Source: Chrysoperla carnea
Lineage: Eukaryota; Arthropoda; Insecta; Neuroptera; Chrysopidae
Assembly (NCBI RefSeq): GCF_905475395.1
Contig: NC_058341.1
Coordinates: forward strand, 66,223,501-66,287,500
Length of the DNA: 64,000 nucleotides
Direction of reading: 5' to 3'
The notes under the pieces are model-generated. The model was not told the origin of the DNA, did no database searches, and saw only the letters and a list, made by a program, of their open reading frames with translations. The position numbers and the translations under genes are program-made. Numbering within the stretch: the first letter of the stretch is position 1; the number at the start of each line of letters is the position of its first letter. Below are positions 10,741 to 22,161 of the stretch, piece by piece.

Positions 10741-11057
10741 TTATTAAATGTTGTACTAGACGATACTGCTGAATATCATTCAGGCCGCTAGTTGAACGGC
10801 GCTGTTTAGTAAAAAGGCTTGGCTGTTAATTGGACGTCTAATTAAGCTAGTTGGCCACGACATATACTTGGTATAAAAATATAGAATTTTTATTTGTGAT
10901 AATTGCTACAAGGGTAGTCTTATCGCTTGCCACGAGTTAAATAAAAAACTCGTGTACAGCAGAGGTCCATCACTACAGTCATATATCTCCCTAATTATAT
11001 ATTTCTTATTAAAAGATGCTTATCATATAAATGAGATTTATGTAAGTTTTAAAAAAT

Positions 11058-11624
11058 AACAAGTGAAAACAAACAATTGACTGAGTTAATTGTTGAAATA
11101 CCATGCATAGTCAGTGTTGATTTCTTTATCACATTACACATACAAACATGTGACACATACATAACTGATAATCAAGTATAGTACATATTATAAAATTTCC
11201 GCCTAATTGGCGCCCTCACGGGTAAACAGTGATGTTTACGAAAAAATGTTTCAAACAAAAGTTGTTTAATTTTTGATAAGGAACATTGTTTACATTTAAA
11301 CTTTTGTTCTATCTCTAAGGGTTTCCAAGATGGGTCCTACGGACCCAAGACCCAATTGACCTATGATGCTCATTTACGAACTTGACTTCACTTTTTACGT
11401 CCTGAGTACGCTGTAAAAATTTCAGCTTGATATCTTTTTTCGTTTTTGAGTTATCGTGTCCACAGACGGACGTACGGACGGACAACCGGAAATGGACTAA
11501 TTAGGTGATTTTATGAACACCTATGACAAAATTTTTTTCCTAGCATCATTATTTTTAAGCGTTACAAACTTGGGACTAAACTTAATATACTATGTATATT
11601 TCATATATACATAGTATAAAAATA
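11058..11624 (-). repeat. R640 dispersed repeat, copy 3 (inverted)
   Basis: Reading the minus strand gives the same order of blocks as copies 1 and 2, from TTTTTATACTATGTATATAT to TTTGTTTTCACTTGTT. It is shorter by about 70 bases through internal deletion near the GACGTCA region. Confidence 0.65.
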
Positions 11625-13300
11625 ACAAAAACACTTTGCGATATTCCATTTATTAGTGTTCTATTAAAAAAAATTAAAAACAAATAAGATGTGACATATG
11701 TTTCAACTTTTTCAATGTCATTATTAAGTGAAATTTTATAATTTTGGTTACTAGTAAAGTATTTTTGACGGATCACCTTAGCGGATTACCATTTTTGGGA
11801 AGACGTTTGCAGCATTCTAGATATTCGTCAGATACCTCTCCCGATAGCGGTATCTTTAGAGCCCCTATATTATGAAACATATAAAATTTTTGGTTGCCAA
11901 AAATATCTTTGAGGCAACTTGTAATTTTATTTAAAGTAAACTTAAATATTGAAAAAAAAAAATAAAATAAACAAGCTAGGCCATATGCGAGGGATTTTAA
12001 TACTGTAAGATGCTTGTAATAGTACAAGTGCAAATTGAAATTTTTACAGAGTACTAGCTGTGAACTACCCGCTTTGCTAAGCAACTGCAATTTTAAATAC
12101 AAAGATTATTGTGTTATAACCTTCACGTCATAAGCTGAATCGTTAAATAAGCTAGCTTACTGCTACATTTATAAAATAAAGAACAAACAATGGTCCAGTG
12201 CACTTACGTAAATCCTAGAGGGATGACCCAAAAGTTTTGACACTAGATTTTATTTATTAATTCATTCAATAGTGGGTTGTTTGGGAACCATAAATCTGAT
12301 TTTGTGTTTTCGGGAAATTAACACTTTTGCTACCATCTTGGAAAATGACTTTTTACGTTTTGGTTCATATCTTGCATTCTATTCATTCAAATTTGATGAT
12401 TTTGATGTCGTTGGATTTGCCTCAGATTTATCATCAAACCCATTTATTTCAAAGTACCTCGCTACGATTGTTATGAAAAAAGTTGTTCGTCCTCAAAATT
12501 TTTTACGTGAATTTACAAAACAGTTTGTGTTTCTAACCTGCAACCCCCCTGGATCGGACCATGGGCAGGAGTTCCAAGAGATTGTGGCATCAGTTTTTTT
12601 CCTGTATATGTCAAATTTCAATTTATTGTTTTCATTGATGATCTTTAGATCTAGATAATTTAGACGATTGCCATACTTTTTTCCAGTTTGAATTGGATCT
12701 TAGGGTTGATATAATTTAACCAATAGTGAAGTAAGCTGTCTCTCAGATCCGTTGAAACATATTAATTTTTTTCTATTCAAATTTTTCTTTAACGCAGTCG
12801 AATTTTTTCATCTTTTAAAATTTCCACTTTTGTATTTTAAATTAATTATTATTGCATCAGTCGATAGCACTTAAAGTGGGCAAGCGCTCAAAACTCTTTG
12901 TGAAATTTATTTGAATTTGCTTGAAAATGGATATGAATACCTACTTACGAAATTATTGAAGAAAATTTGTACAAAAATTGAGTTGTTTTTTTCGATAAAA
13001 ATGCATTGAAATTTGAAATAAAAGTTAGTCATGAATAGTTTCATATTAAAAGTTTATATTTCTTATCTTAATCTATTAATAAAAATTTTCCATTGACAAT
13101 CAGAATATATTAAAATAAATATAATCTTACCAATTTTTATTATAATGTTTATTTATACTTATTATTTCATACAGGGTGTACAAATACAGAGGTAGGTACT
13201 ATGCACTATCGGATTCTGCATATAAAAATTAATGTTACAAAATTTTTAACCGTTTCAAAAAAGGAGAAGGTTCTCAATTCGACTGTATTTTTTTTGAATG
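11625..13300. other. Intergenic DNA with unrecognised open frames
   Basis: Two open frames are the longest here: 11773-12102 on the minus strand (109 codons) and 12272-12658 on the plus strand (128 codons). Neither shows a motif I recognise, and neither has a convincing splice context. A Helitron-like 3' terminus (ACTAGCTGTGAACTACCCGC) lies near 12051. I do not support a gene here. Confidence 0.4.
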
Positions 13301-13304
13301 TTTT

Positions 13305-13545
13305 TTACCTCAGAAGTTTCGACTGGGTGAACCGATTTTGATGATTCTTTCTTTATTTGAAAGCTGTTGCGCCCCGTCTGGTCCTATTTCAATTTAGTCC
13401 AGTTCTGACAATGGCATCTATGAGAAAAGCATATAAGTCCTAAATTTGCATTAAGTATGTGCGCGACAAATGGGCGAATAACTCAATATCACGCCAAACG
13501 ATTTCGATGATTCTTTTTTTAGTGACAAATTAGTAAGTGAAGGTA
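13305..13545 (+). repeat. Diverged copy of the palindrome-core repeat
   Basis: Blocks GTGAACCGATTTTGATGATT, GTCCAGTTCTGACAATGGCA and GGGCGAATAACTCAATATCA match, with substitutions, the repeat that forms the arms of the inner palindrome at 50830-52477. This shows that the core repeat is an older dispersed family. Confidence 0.6.
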
Positions 13546-13579
13546 CTTCAGATTCACTAAAAATCCCAAAATAAATAAA

Positions 13580-13880
13580 TTCTTAACACAAAAAATATCA
13601 ACTTCAAAAAAAAAAAACTAATCCAAAACAAATTAATATGCACTAAAAAATATCGACAGTATAATGTAATTACAATTATTGTTATTTTTGGAGTCGGTGT
13701 CAGCCAAGGAAACAACTGTGACAGAACAGTGCTGCATTAACTTGGCTGACACCGACTCCAAAAATAACAATAATTGTAACTACATTATAATACCGTTATT
13801 TTTTTACTTTTTAGTGCATATTAATTTGTTCTAGAATAGTTTTTTTTGAAGTCGGTTTTTTTGTTGTTGTTAAGAGTTTT
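13580..13880. mobile_element. Foldback MITE, copy 1
   Basis: Arms of about 80 well-matched bases (13628-13708 and 13741-13830) begin AATTAATATGCACTAAAAA and meet at GACACCGACTCC/GGAGTCGGTGTC. The loop is a roughly 32-base non-palindromic core with ACTGTGACAGAACAGT. Weaker complementarity extends outward to about 13580 and 13880 (CTTAACAAC and GTTGTTAAG types). A second copy lies at 36431-36671 with the core in the opposite orientation. Confidence 0.7.
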
Positions 13881-14437
13881 TGATATAGTAATCAATTGAG
13901 TTAATTGTTGAAATACCATGTATAGACAGTGTTGATTGCACAATCGTTTGTTTTTTTACGTCATGTAAGTAAAGAAAGAATGTGTACCCTCTTTACGGCC
14001 CTATTCAAGGTTGATGTATTTACCTACCGGACCCCTATGATCAATTCGTGTCAAATTTTTTGTGACCAATTTTTGAGTAACAATTTAACGTGGCCGAGTG
14101 AGTAATGGATAATTATTAGGTGAATGGTTTTAAAATTGTTGATTGTAAGTTTATGTATTTTATTATTAAAGTATTTATTATTTTTAGACATAAAGTCATA
14201 AATTTATTTGATTATGTTCACTTCACTGTTCTTTGTCACACATCTTATCTCCAGTAAATATTTTAATAATAATAACTAACGTATAATAAATATATCTAAT
14301 AATAATATTGTGAGTTGTGAATACAATACAATACAATACATACATAATTATTGAAGTCACATTTTTCATTTCATGGAAAGGGTTTACTATTAAGAATGAT
14401 ATAACTTTAGATTGAACAACTTGTACTACATATTATA

Positions 14438-14747
14438 CAGGCCGTTTTTGTACCATCTAGGCATACCAATATCGTTAGTATGACAGAATACATGCGTCAA
14501 GCGATGCATCTAAGTGAGAGGTATTATATACATGTTATACATGTGTTTAGCATGTAATTGCCTCTACAGATACGATACAACAGATTTTCTGTTGTATGCA
14601 TGCAGAGAGTGGGAGTTTTGTTGCATACAAATATTATTAATTGATATACATATGTATATAATACCTCTCACTTAGATGCATTGCATAACGCATGTATTCT
14701 GTCATACTAATGCTATTTATATGCCTAGATGGTACAAAAACGGCCTG
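14438..14747. mobile_element. 310-bp foldback MITE with TA target duplication
   Basis: The ends read CAGGCCGTTTTTGTACCATC and its exact complement. They are flanked on both sides by TA (14436-14437 and 14748-14749), as expected for Tc1/mariner-type insertion. Arms of about 100 bases continue through CTAGGCAT, TATGACAGAATACATGCG and TCTAAGTGAGAGGTATTATA. The central part holds a second fold (ATACAACAGATTTTCTGTTGTAT). No coding frame. Confidence 0.75.
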
Positions 14748-14749
14748 TA

Positions 14750-15864
14750 TATTATAGTAACTTTATACATTACAGTCTGCATCAAATCCGGTAGTTCTGA
14801 TTTTTTGCAGACTTGTTTATGATGTTATTCCAATGAATAATTCAATTTCGAGTGCCGAACAACTTTGTAAAAAATCGAAAAGACGATTCTAGTCTCATTT
14901 TATAGCAAATTTAGGGTTATAATCTCTGAAATCAGAAAAAATTCCGAAAATTTCACGGGTTTTTTCGATTTTTTGACAAAGTTGCGTACAACGTTCGAAG
15001 TCACAAACTTGGATTATGCATTGGGACGACATCTTAAACAAGTCTGTTAAAATCAGAAATACCGGATTTGACGTTAGCTCTGATGTATAAAGTTATGTCG
15101 ATAAATTTCGAAAGGCTTTATCTCGGAAAGTATTGGGTCTGCAGAGTCCATTCTCGTCTCATATTGTAGCAAATTTAGTCTACTTTAAAAACGTTCTGAA
15201 ACAAATTCATCAAAAATTGCACATGTTTTTGTACAAAACATACAAAAAAACGGGGTTTTGGCCCAAAATATAAAACTGGTAATAAAATAATATAGATTAT
15301 GGTGATTTGGGACTGGTTTGAGTAATTTTCAACAAGTTGTATAAAGATTTAAATCGATAAATGAAATAGTTTTTTTTCAAAATTGTGGGAACTGTTTTGT
15401 GAAAACACATTTCGAGGAAAAGGCGACGAAAATTTTTTTTAAATGTATTATCAATATACTTACCTGCCATTATATATTAAAAGTAACTGAAAATAAGCGA
15501 TTTTATGAATTTATTCAAAGGCAAAATAAAAAAACTAAAAAAAAGGAAGGTTTTATCATCTAGTTCAAAACCCTTCTAACCCGCATTCTTCGAAGTGCTA
15601 GGGTTGCGTTATTAACGCTTTGTATACATAAAAAAATGATATCCTGGAAATTTCCAATATCTTGGAAACCATGAACTTTATGAAAAATATGTTCAAACAA
15701 AAATTGTCGGAAAGTTTTTTCCCTTTAAAAAATGTTGAATCCAAAATTTTGATTTATTCAGCCATTTTCCCGAAAATCGGGAAAAACGGCCAATATGTGC
15801 CTTTGAATAAATTCACGTACTTTAAGCGTACCAATAGGTATATTATCATTATACTTACCTGTCA
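14750..15864. other. Repeat-like A+T-rich DNA, no gene supported
   Basis: Blocks such as TTTTGCAGACTTGTTTATGA near 14808 and ACTTGTTTAAGATG-type complements near 15030 hint at an imperfect foldback between about 14760 and 15080. The 68-codon frame at 15662-15868 shows no motif. TTTATTCAAAGGC occurs near 15512 and, inverted, near 15800. Confidence 0.35.
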
Positions 15865-16002
15865 TTAGTCAGCAATTTCTAGGCCTAACAAGGCATATAA
15901 TTCTTCATAAGCTTCTTCCTGTTCAGCAAGTTGCTGTTTTTTACATTTTTTGGATTTTGAGATTGTTATTACGTGCGTTATTAACACGCTCAAAATTGAC
16001 AT
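15865..16002 (-). other. Short coding-like open frame followed by splice-donor-like site
   Basis: On the minus strand an ATG at 16002 opens 45 codons with a basic stretch (SKSKKCKKQQ), then an acidic stretch (AEQEEAYEELYALLGLEIAD), and a stop at 15865. Just after the stop comes ACAG followed by GTAAGTA, a consensus splice donor. The composition is clearly unlike surrounding noise. It resembles the acidic tail of a transposase or nuclear protein, but I cannot name the family. It may be a relic exon. Confidence 0.3.
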
Positions 16003-16108
16003 TTTTTGTTTTCCGCACTTATAAACTTAAAAAATATAAAATATTTATAACTTAAAAAATAATTCGAATTTTGCTTTATAATTTTTGGACTGTTATTCAC
16101 AACATATG

Positions 16109-16112
<4 letters not shown>

Positions 16113-16150
<38 letters not shown>
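16113..16150 (+). repeat. Poly(A) tract of about 38 bases
   Basis: An uninterrupted A run is bounded by TATATT and CGGTCC. It may be the tail of a retroposed sequence ending here, but no element body is recognisable upstream. Confidence 0.6.
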
Positions 16151-16151
<1 letters not shown>

Positions 16152-16259
16152 GGTCCGACAAGACTTATTATATTATAAAATTGACATATTATTCTTGTAA
16201 TATTTTTATTAAAAGCAGCCAATTGTAAGAATTATTTAAAAACAAGAAATGAGGAACAG

Positions 16260-17400
16260 GCTTAGGTATATTTATTGGATGTTATAGTTTGGTACGGGTG
16301 AGTTTAAGCAAAGATTACCAAATTACAAAAGTTACTTAAAAAGACATTTTAAATAATATTTGAATAATTTGGGTAGGGTTGATTTGACCACTTTTGACGA
16401 TTTCATCCCCTCCAGCTCCACTTAGAAAATCCCATTTTCCTATATTTGGAAAGGTTTTCCTTAGGGTGTGGACCTTCTCGAATCATCCCGGATATGTGGC
16501 TTATACCAATCCTAATAACACTTGTGCCAAATTTAATCGAAATCGTTAGAGCAGTTTTTGAGAAAACCCCAAAAATCCTGTTTGTTCCTAGAGGGAAGAA
16601 CCGTTGAAAAAAGGCCTAGAGAAAAAAAGAAAAAATCGTCGTGAAATTTGGTCTGGAATTATGACCAAACTGAACCTATGTACCTACCGAGTTTGAGAAA
16701 AATCGGTTGAGAATTGAAGGCTCCAGCTTGGTAACAGACATACCGACATACCGACGGGGACGCAACATTTTTTAAAAACCACTTTATTGGAATCAGGGAC
16801 CCTCAAAACGTGTATTTCTGTTGAAACCCCGATATATTTATAATGTAATAAAGTCAAAAATCTTCAAAGTTCTATCAGTCTTGATGAAAAACTCTATGTA
16901 TACTTATGTTAACATAGTTTAATAAATTAGTTATGCAGACTTTTATTATTGTATTATTTTTATTACGTTCTTTAAAAAAACTATTGATTATAATTGACTA
17001 TAATTTTTAATATCAATTTTTCTGTAGGCAAGAAATATTAGTTTATTGAATACGTTTGTTTCATTAATTTCAGTTAATTTGTTTTGATTTTATCTATTTA
17101 GAAGTCACAAAGAAACCAGCACAAAATTTTGTAAATTCTTAAGAAATGAAGAAACATATCAATTGTGATTCCAAATTGAGTTATTCATTGTGTTTTCGAG
17201 GAATTCTTCCTTCAAGTTTTATGTATTCGGCAATACACATTACATAATTGTATAATTTCTGTATAGATTATAAGATTATTTTAATCGTTGGACCAGATTC
17301 AGAAAATCGTAAGACCAAATTCACAATTGAAAATTTATTTAGAGTTCTGACTTTCTGTTGAATAGTCTAGAAATCTGTTCTAAATATGTTGAGTTTGCAT
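16260..17400. other. Unclassified dispersed-repeat-like DNA
   Basis: The part at 16380-16830 is less A+T-rich. It carries phrases such as TTTAATCGAAATCGTTAGAG and ACATACCGACGGGGACGC, which I associate with untranslated ends of arthropod mobile elements. No frame is open. The remainder to 17400 is featureless A+T-rich sequence. Confidence 0.35.
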
Positions 17401-17404
17401 GTTT

Positions 17405-17990
17405 TTTATACCCTGTATATGTGAAATATATATCATAAAAATACCTCATTAGTCCATTTCCAATTGCCCGTTTGCCTGCTCGTACGCCCGACCGCGACGA
17501 CATGATAACTTTAAAACGAAAAGATATCAAGCTGAAATTTTTATAGCGTATTCAAGACGTGAGTTTGAGTTTGTAGGATTCCTCTTGTAAATCGTTTGAG
17601 ATAAAACAATAGTTTATATATAAAAAATGCTTTTTATAAATAAATGAACAACTTTTGTTTGAAACTTTTTTTCGTTATCATCACTGATTATTCGTGAGTG
17701 TGTAAATTAGGACAAAACTTCGTTGTTCATTTTCTTCAAAACTAAAAAAAAATTTGCGGTAGCTTTGACTAGTGGTCTTGTGAAACATTCTCGAAAAACA
17801 AAAAAAAAATTCTAGAAAATACTTTCGAAAATTTTCGAATACCAAATAAATATTTCAGCCGCCATAATTGTGTTGGTTTTTTAAACTCACTCTTCTAATT
17901 TATAAAAATTAATGCAAACACTGACATTCAACACTTTTAATACATTATTTTTCAACAATTAACTCAGTCAATTGTTTGTTTTCACATGTT
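17405..17990 (+). repeat. Diverged, interrupted R640 copy
   Basis: TTTTTATACCCTGTATATGT near 17403, AACGAAAAGATATCAAGCTG near 17515, AACTTTTGTTTGAAAC near 17650 and the terminal CAATTGTTTGTTTTCACATG near 17967 follow the R640 order. Much of the interior is diverged or replaced between 17730 and 17930. Confidence 0.55.
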
Positions 17991-18254
17991 TAGTTTGTTT
18001 TCGCCTTGCTTAACTTCTGCAAAGAGTATAGTTACATTTACTAAAATTGCTAAAGTATGATTTTTTTGTAATCCCTGAATTCTGCACCCGAAAAAAACCG
18101 CTTGCGAAATGAAAGTATAGTTCCGGGCTGCTGCAGTTTTAATTTTGGACAGGCCTGAGATCAATTAATTGCAAAATTAAATAACTATTTACGTGTTTGT
18201 ATTATGTATTGCATAAAATAGATGAATGCCCTTCTGTAAGAGTATGATTTTAAA

Positions 18255-18850
18255 ATAAAACGATTCTGAATGAATTCTATGTTTGTGAGTCTGTGTGTTT
18301 GTCTGTCTGTGGCATCGTAGCGCCTAAGTGGATGAACCGATTTCATTTTTTTTTGGTTTCATTTGAAAGGTAATTTAATGGAGACAGTTCTCAGCTATGA
18401 AGCTTCAAGAGAGGCATGAAGTATAATTTTAACATATAAAAATTACTATGGAAATGAATGGTCAAATAAACCTGGCTCAATTCATTTTGAAAAGTGAAAT
18501 GGTAAAATAATTAGGCTATTCAAAACAATAATTCAACAAACTCAATTCAAATATTTCAATTTCAATTAAAATATTTCCAAAAATTTGTCCCAAAAAATGA
18601 TAGCTCTCTAAGTATCCTTTTCATTTCATCTGATATCCTTAACCACCACTTTGCTTTTGATTTAAGAAGGAGTGTTATAAGTTCAAAGTGTTTATCTGTG
18701 CGTCTGAGTGTTTCTCAGTGGCATCGTAGCCCCTAAACGGTCGAACCGCCTTGATTGAGAACATTTTACAGCTAAGTTTCCAAAAATCAGTTCACAACGA
18801 ATAAATCGAATTTGTCGGGGGTTCTTTAAATTTTGTAAATTTCACTTGTT
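18255..18850 (+). repeat. Two GCATCGTAGC family copies
   Basis: GTGGCATCGTAGCGCCTAAG near 18309 and GTGGCATCGTAGCCCCTAAA near 18718 head two diverged units. Each has the family's following motifs (TTTGAAAGGTAATTTAATGG in the first; GGGGGTTCTTTAAATTTTG in the second). No gene. Confidence 0.5.
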
Positions 18851-20044
18851 TATTACGTATACAGTATTGTAAAAAAGATTTGGTCTATTCCACGGTACAT
18901 ACATATAAACCAAATACATGTTTTGTATTCAAATAATTTGTTATTCTTAGCTTTATACTACGCAAGTATAAATTATATTGTGTGCAAGTGCTGCTTATAA
19001 ATTTGATAATATAGATATTTCTCTTCAATCATCAATACTCATCAAACTATAGTCGTCTCTGGTCATCAAATGGATCTTCGATGAACTCATAATTAATTTA
19101 AAATTGTTTATCATCGGCAACCTTATATTTTTATGGTATTATTATAAACTACAAGATTGTATAAATATTTTAGATATTTTTTTAATCACACTTTCTAGAT
19201 TTTTTGATATAGGAATATCCAATTGAAAAGGATAACCTATATGATTCATCATTTTTTCAGCCAACTTTGAACGATAAAATAATAATAAAAAGCCCGGAAA
19301 CTTTGTTAATCAAAAAATATATTTATTAAGTTTTATTGAAATTCCAAGTATTATCCAATCATTAGATTATTTTTGATCGCGTGCTACGGAAATAACGTGC
19401 CAAAAATAAAAACAAAATCTATCCGATAACTTTATATTGAAAATTTTAAAAGAATATGAAAAATTTAAATTACAATAGTTTAAAAAATACGAAAAATTAA
19501 AATTATAATAGTGAACAGCTTATTGTTATTCTCACGTGTTTAAGTACGTTGTACGTCGCTTTGTTTTGGCACGTTATCATAATAACAAACAGTGATTGTA
19601 AACAAAGTATTTAATTTTCTTATTTTTATAAAATGCTTTTAATAAATGTCATTTAAAAATAATTTACGTACGCTTTATAGTCTTGGAGACACCGTCTTAA
19701 AATTTTCAGGTCTATTACAGTATGGTAATACGTCAAATTACGTAATTATTAAAAGCAAAAGGATGGTCACAATTGAAGAATTATTTTAGACGAAAAAAAG
19801 TGTAATATGAAGAATTTTTTTGCACCTCCACCTATGAGGCCATTTTTTTTTTAAATGTTCAGGAAGGTCCATGTATCAAAGTCTTCATCCAACTTGTTGC
19901 CGCTAGAAAGTTTGGCTATTGCTATGAACCAAATGGGCCAATTATTAGAATCCATTTCTAAGGAGATTTTTGAAAATTTTAAAACTAAAAAAAAAAAAAA
20001 GAAAATATTCAACAAAAGAGGCCAAAAACGTATACACTGGGATT
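18851..20044. other. Intergenic DNA, nothing supported
   Basis: A+T-rich sequence. A CGTGCCAAAACAAAGCG-type block near 19553-19575 (complement of GCTTTGTTTTGGCACG) faces CGGAAATAACGTGCCAAAAA near 19386, a weak inverted pair. No coding frame with recognisable motif. Confidence 0.35.
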
Positions 20045-20565
20045 TTTGAGGTCGCTAATCACTATTTCGAAGTCAGAATTTGGATATAATACCCTGCCCC
20101 CCTTCTGGGGTAATTCGCCTCGCTGATCTAAAATAGCAATATTCTGTAAATATTTAACAAAATGGACCAAAACAGTATATTGAGAGGGGGTTAGGGATCA
20201 CTGATCACGATTCCGAAGTTTAAATGTGGATATAATCCGCTCCACCTATGGTATTTCACTTCCCGCTGGCTGGACCAAAAAAGTCTACTATACGTACTAT
20301 ACTCACGGGTTTTTCGGGTCACGGATCACAATTCCGAAGTAAGAATTTCCATATATCCCAAGTATACTCTTTTGTTCCATTTTGTTGTATATTTACAAAA
20401 TATTGCTGTGTTGGGTTAGCGGGAGGTGAATTACTCCCAGAGGGGGGAGTATATCCACATTCTAACTACGGATCAGTTATCATTGACCTCAAAAATCTTC
20501 TGAGTATACTTTTTTGGTTCACTTTGGACCAGCGGGGTCAATTACCCTTAAAGGGGTCTGTTTGA
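20045..20565 (+). repeat. Degenerate tandem repeat of about 120-140 bases
   Basis: Units share ATCACTATTTCGAAGTCAGA / ATCACGATTCCGAAGTTTAA / ATCACAATTCCGAAGTAAGA (near 20057, 20201 and 20326), then GGATATAATCCGCTCC-type and TGGACCAAAA-type blocks. A fourth unit near 20470-20540 is more diverged. The open frame at 20248-20565 runs through these units and is best explained by the repeat rather than by a protein. Confidence 0.5.
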
Positions 20566-20636
20566 AATGCTAAAATTGTTCGTCTACAAAAGTCAGACAA
20601 CAAAAATGTTTAACGGTCTTTGTGGAAAAAAATCAG

Positions 20637-20970
20637 TTCTGAAACTCAGGATACTTCGTTTAATATTCAGAAACTAAAACTATCTCCGAAAAGGTCAGAA
20701 ACAGTCAGAAAAAGTCTGAAAATATTGAATAAATTATTAATCAACGATTTAATGACTGAAAATGGTAATAGATTGAGACTCTTTCGGAAGAAATATTACT
20801 ACTACTTTTCTGAGTTACTACTTTTCTGAAAAATTTTTAGTAACTTCGAATATTTCTTCCGAAAGAGTCTCAATCTATTATCATTTTCTGTTATTAAATG
20901 ATGGGATAATTTATTTAATGTTTTCATAATTTTTCAGAGATAGTTTTGCTTTTACTGAGTTTCAAACTAA
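20637..20970. repeat. Foldback element with imperfect long arms
   Basis: TAGATTGAGACTCTTTCGGA near 20769, followed by AGAAATATT, is mirrored by AATATTTCTTCCGAAAGAGT near 20849, followed by CTCAATCTA. Outward, TGAAACTCAGG and AACTATCTC match the complement of GAGATAGTTTTGC and ACTGAGTTTCA near 20937-20965. Non-coding; probably a miniature inverted-repeat element. Confidence 0.6.
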
Positions 20971-20999
20971 GTATAATCCTCACTTGATTTTATTTAAAT

Positions 21000-22161
21000 T
21001 TTTAATTTATAACTAAAAAACGTATGTATATCAAATAAAGTGGAAGCGGTGGCAAAATAAATTCATACTATTACTTCCTACTATTTGATTTTCCATTAGG
21101 CTTGCACGAGGTTAATGCCGAAATAGTTCCTAAGAAAGTCAGTCATAGCTGCGTATCTTCTCCTTCCTTTCTTTTTCCCTATCCCTTTTTAATGACATGT
21201 TCTGTACAATATTGTATTGTTTAAAAAAATAATAAATAAATTGAATCGAATACTTTCAGCTCAATCGGAAACCGGGAAGTTGGTCAAATTTCAAAGAACA
21301 ACGAACAAATGAAACTAAATAAAAACTTAAAAATACCTTTGTTCAGATAAAAAGAGTCTGAAATTTAATCTTTTCAATCTTTCTTTAATTTTTTTTTTGG
21401 ATAGAGATTAGGGCCATTTACCGGTGAGTAATTTCAACACTGATTGACGCCTGGCATTTTAGCTAGCTAAATAAGCAAGAAAATTCGAAAAATGTGAAGT
21501 GTTATAAAAATACTATTCACAACAATTAAAACCGTTTTATCTGGCATCAAATTTAATTTCACGTGTTTAGTCACACGCTAGCGCGGTAACTATTTTGTAT
21601 CAATGGATTTGGGGCTTGAAGTTTTGAAATCCGGGTAAGTGCAGTTTTACTGTCACGGGCTCCAGGGCTATCAGCTTGAGTAAATTCATTTTTTATTTAA
21701 ATACCACGGTAATCAAAACCGTTTCGATAGCATGAAACCTGTTCTACCGTTCGCTTGACTGACAGCACTATGTGTTTGTGTAGTGAATTCAGAGAATTTT
21801 TTTTGGCCTGGCTCCCAATCCATAAGTACAAAAATCGGGTTGTCATACGGTTGTAAAATATTTATTATTGCAAAAACTATTTTAAATATTTTGAATCGCT
21901 GTCATGTGAATAAACATGACCAATTTTATAATATAATTATTGGTTGAAACAATGACCTTGGCCTTGCTTGAAAATTTGATAAAAACATTTTATATAGAAT
22001 TTGGTTCAAATTTGGCAGATGGATAAAAGACGCGATTCTATTTGGCAAAACTCCAAAAGAAAATTCAAATGAAAACATATTTTTTTTATATATAAAAATA
22101 TGTAATGTATTATTATTATTATTTATAAATATTATCTATCATATTAAAAAATCAACATTAT
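21000..22161. other. Intergenic DNA downstream of the SDR gene
   Basis: A stretch at 21098-21235 (AGGCTTGCACGAGGTTAATG, then a pyrimidine-rich run, then AATAATAAATAAATTGAATC) reads like the 3' end of a retroposed sequence with an A-rich tail. The rest shows no recognised feature. The SDR stop codon lies at 22162-22164. Confidence 0.35.

Larger units (their letters stand above)
8776..10880. mobile_element. Composite 2.1-kb element with long inverted termini
   Basis: About 100 bases at 8776-8870 (TATATGTCGTAGCCAAATAG, then CTTAATTAGCC, then a block with ACTAAACGGTGCTGTTTAAC) are mirrored at 10785-10880 (AACGGCGCTGTTTAGTAAAA, then TAATTAAGCTAGTTGGCCAC, then GACATATA). Between the arms lie R640 copy 2, a truncated TTAA-type element, a TTAGG tract and a non-LTR retrotransposon fragment. 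That suggests an old terminal-inverted-repeat element invaded by others. No transposase is seen. Confidence 0.5.

Noticed and set aside
11773-12102. 109-codon minus-strand frame as a gene
   Set aside because: One half is low-complexity Phe/Lys/Leu coding by chance, and it crosses a Helitron-like terminus near 12051.
12272-12658. 128-codon open frame as a gene
   Set aside because: Longest intact frame in the region, but there is no motif, no domain pattern, no splice or start context, and its composition is like the flanking A+T-rich DNA.
20248-20565. 105-codon open frame as a gene
   Set aside because: It runs through a degenerate tandem repeat and its residues follow the repeat unit.
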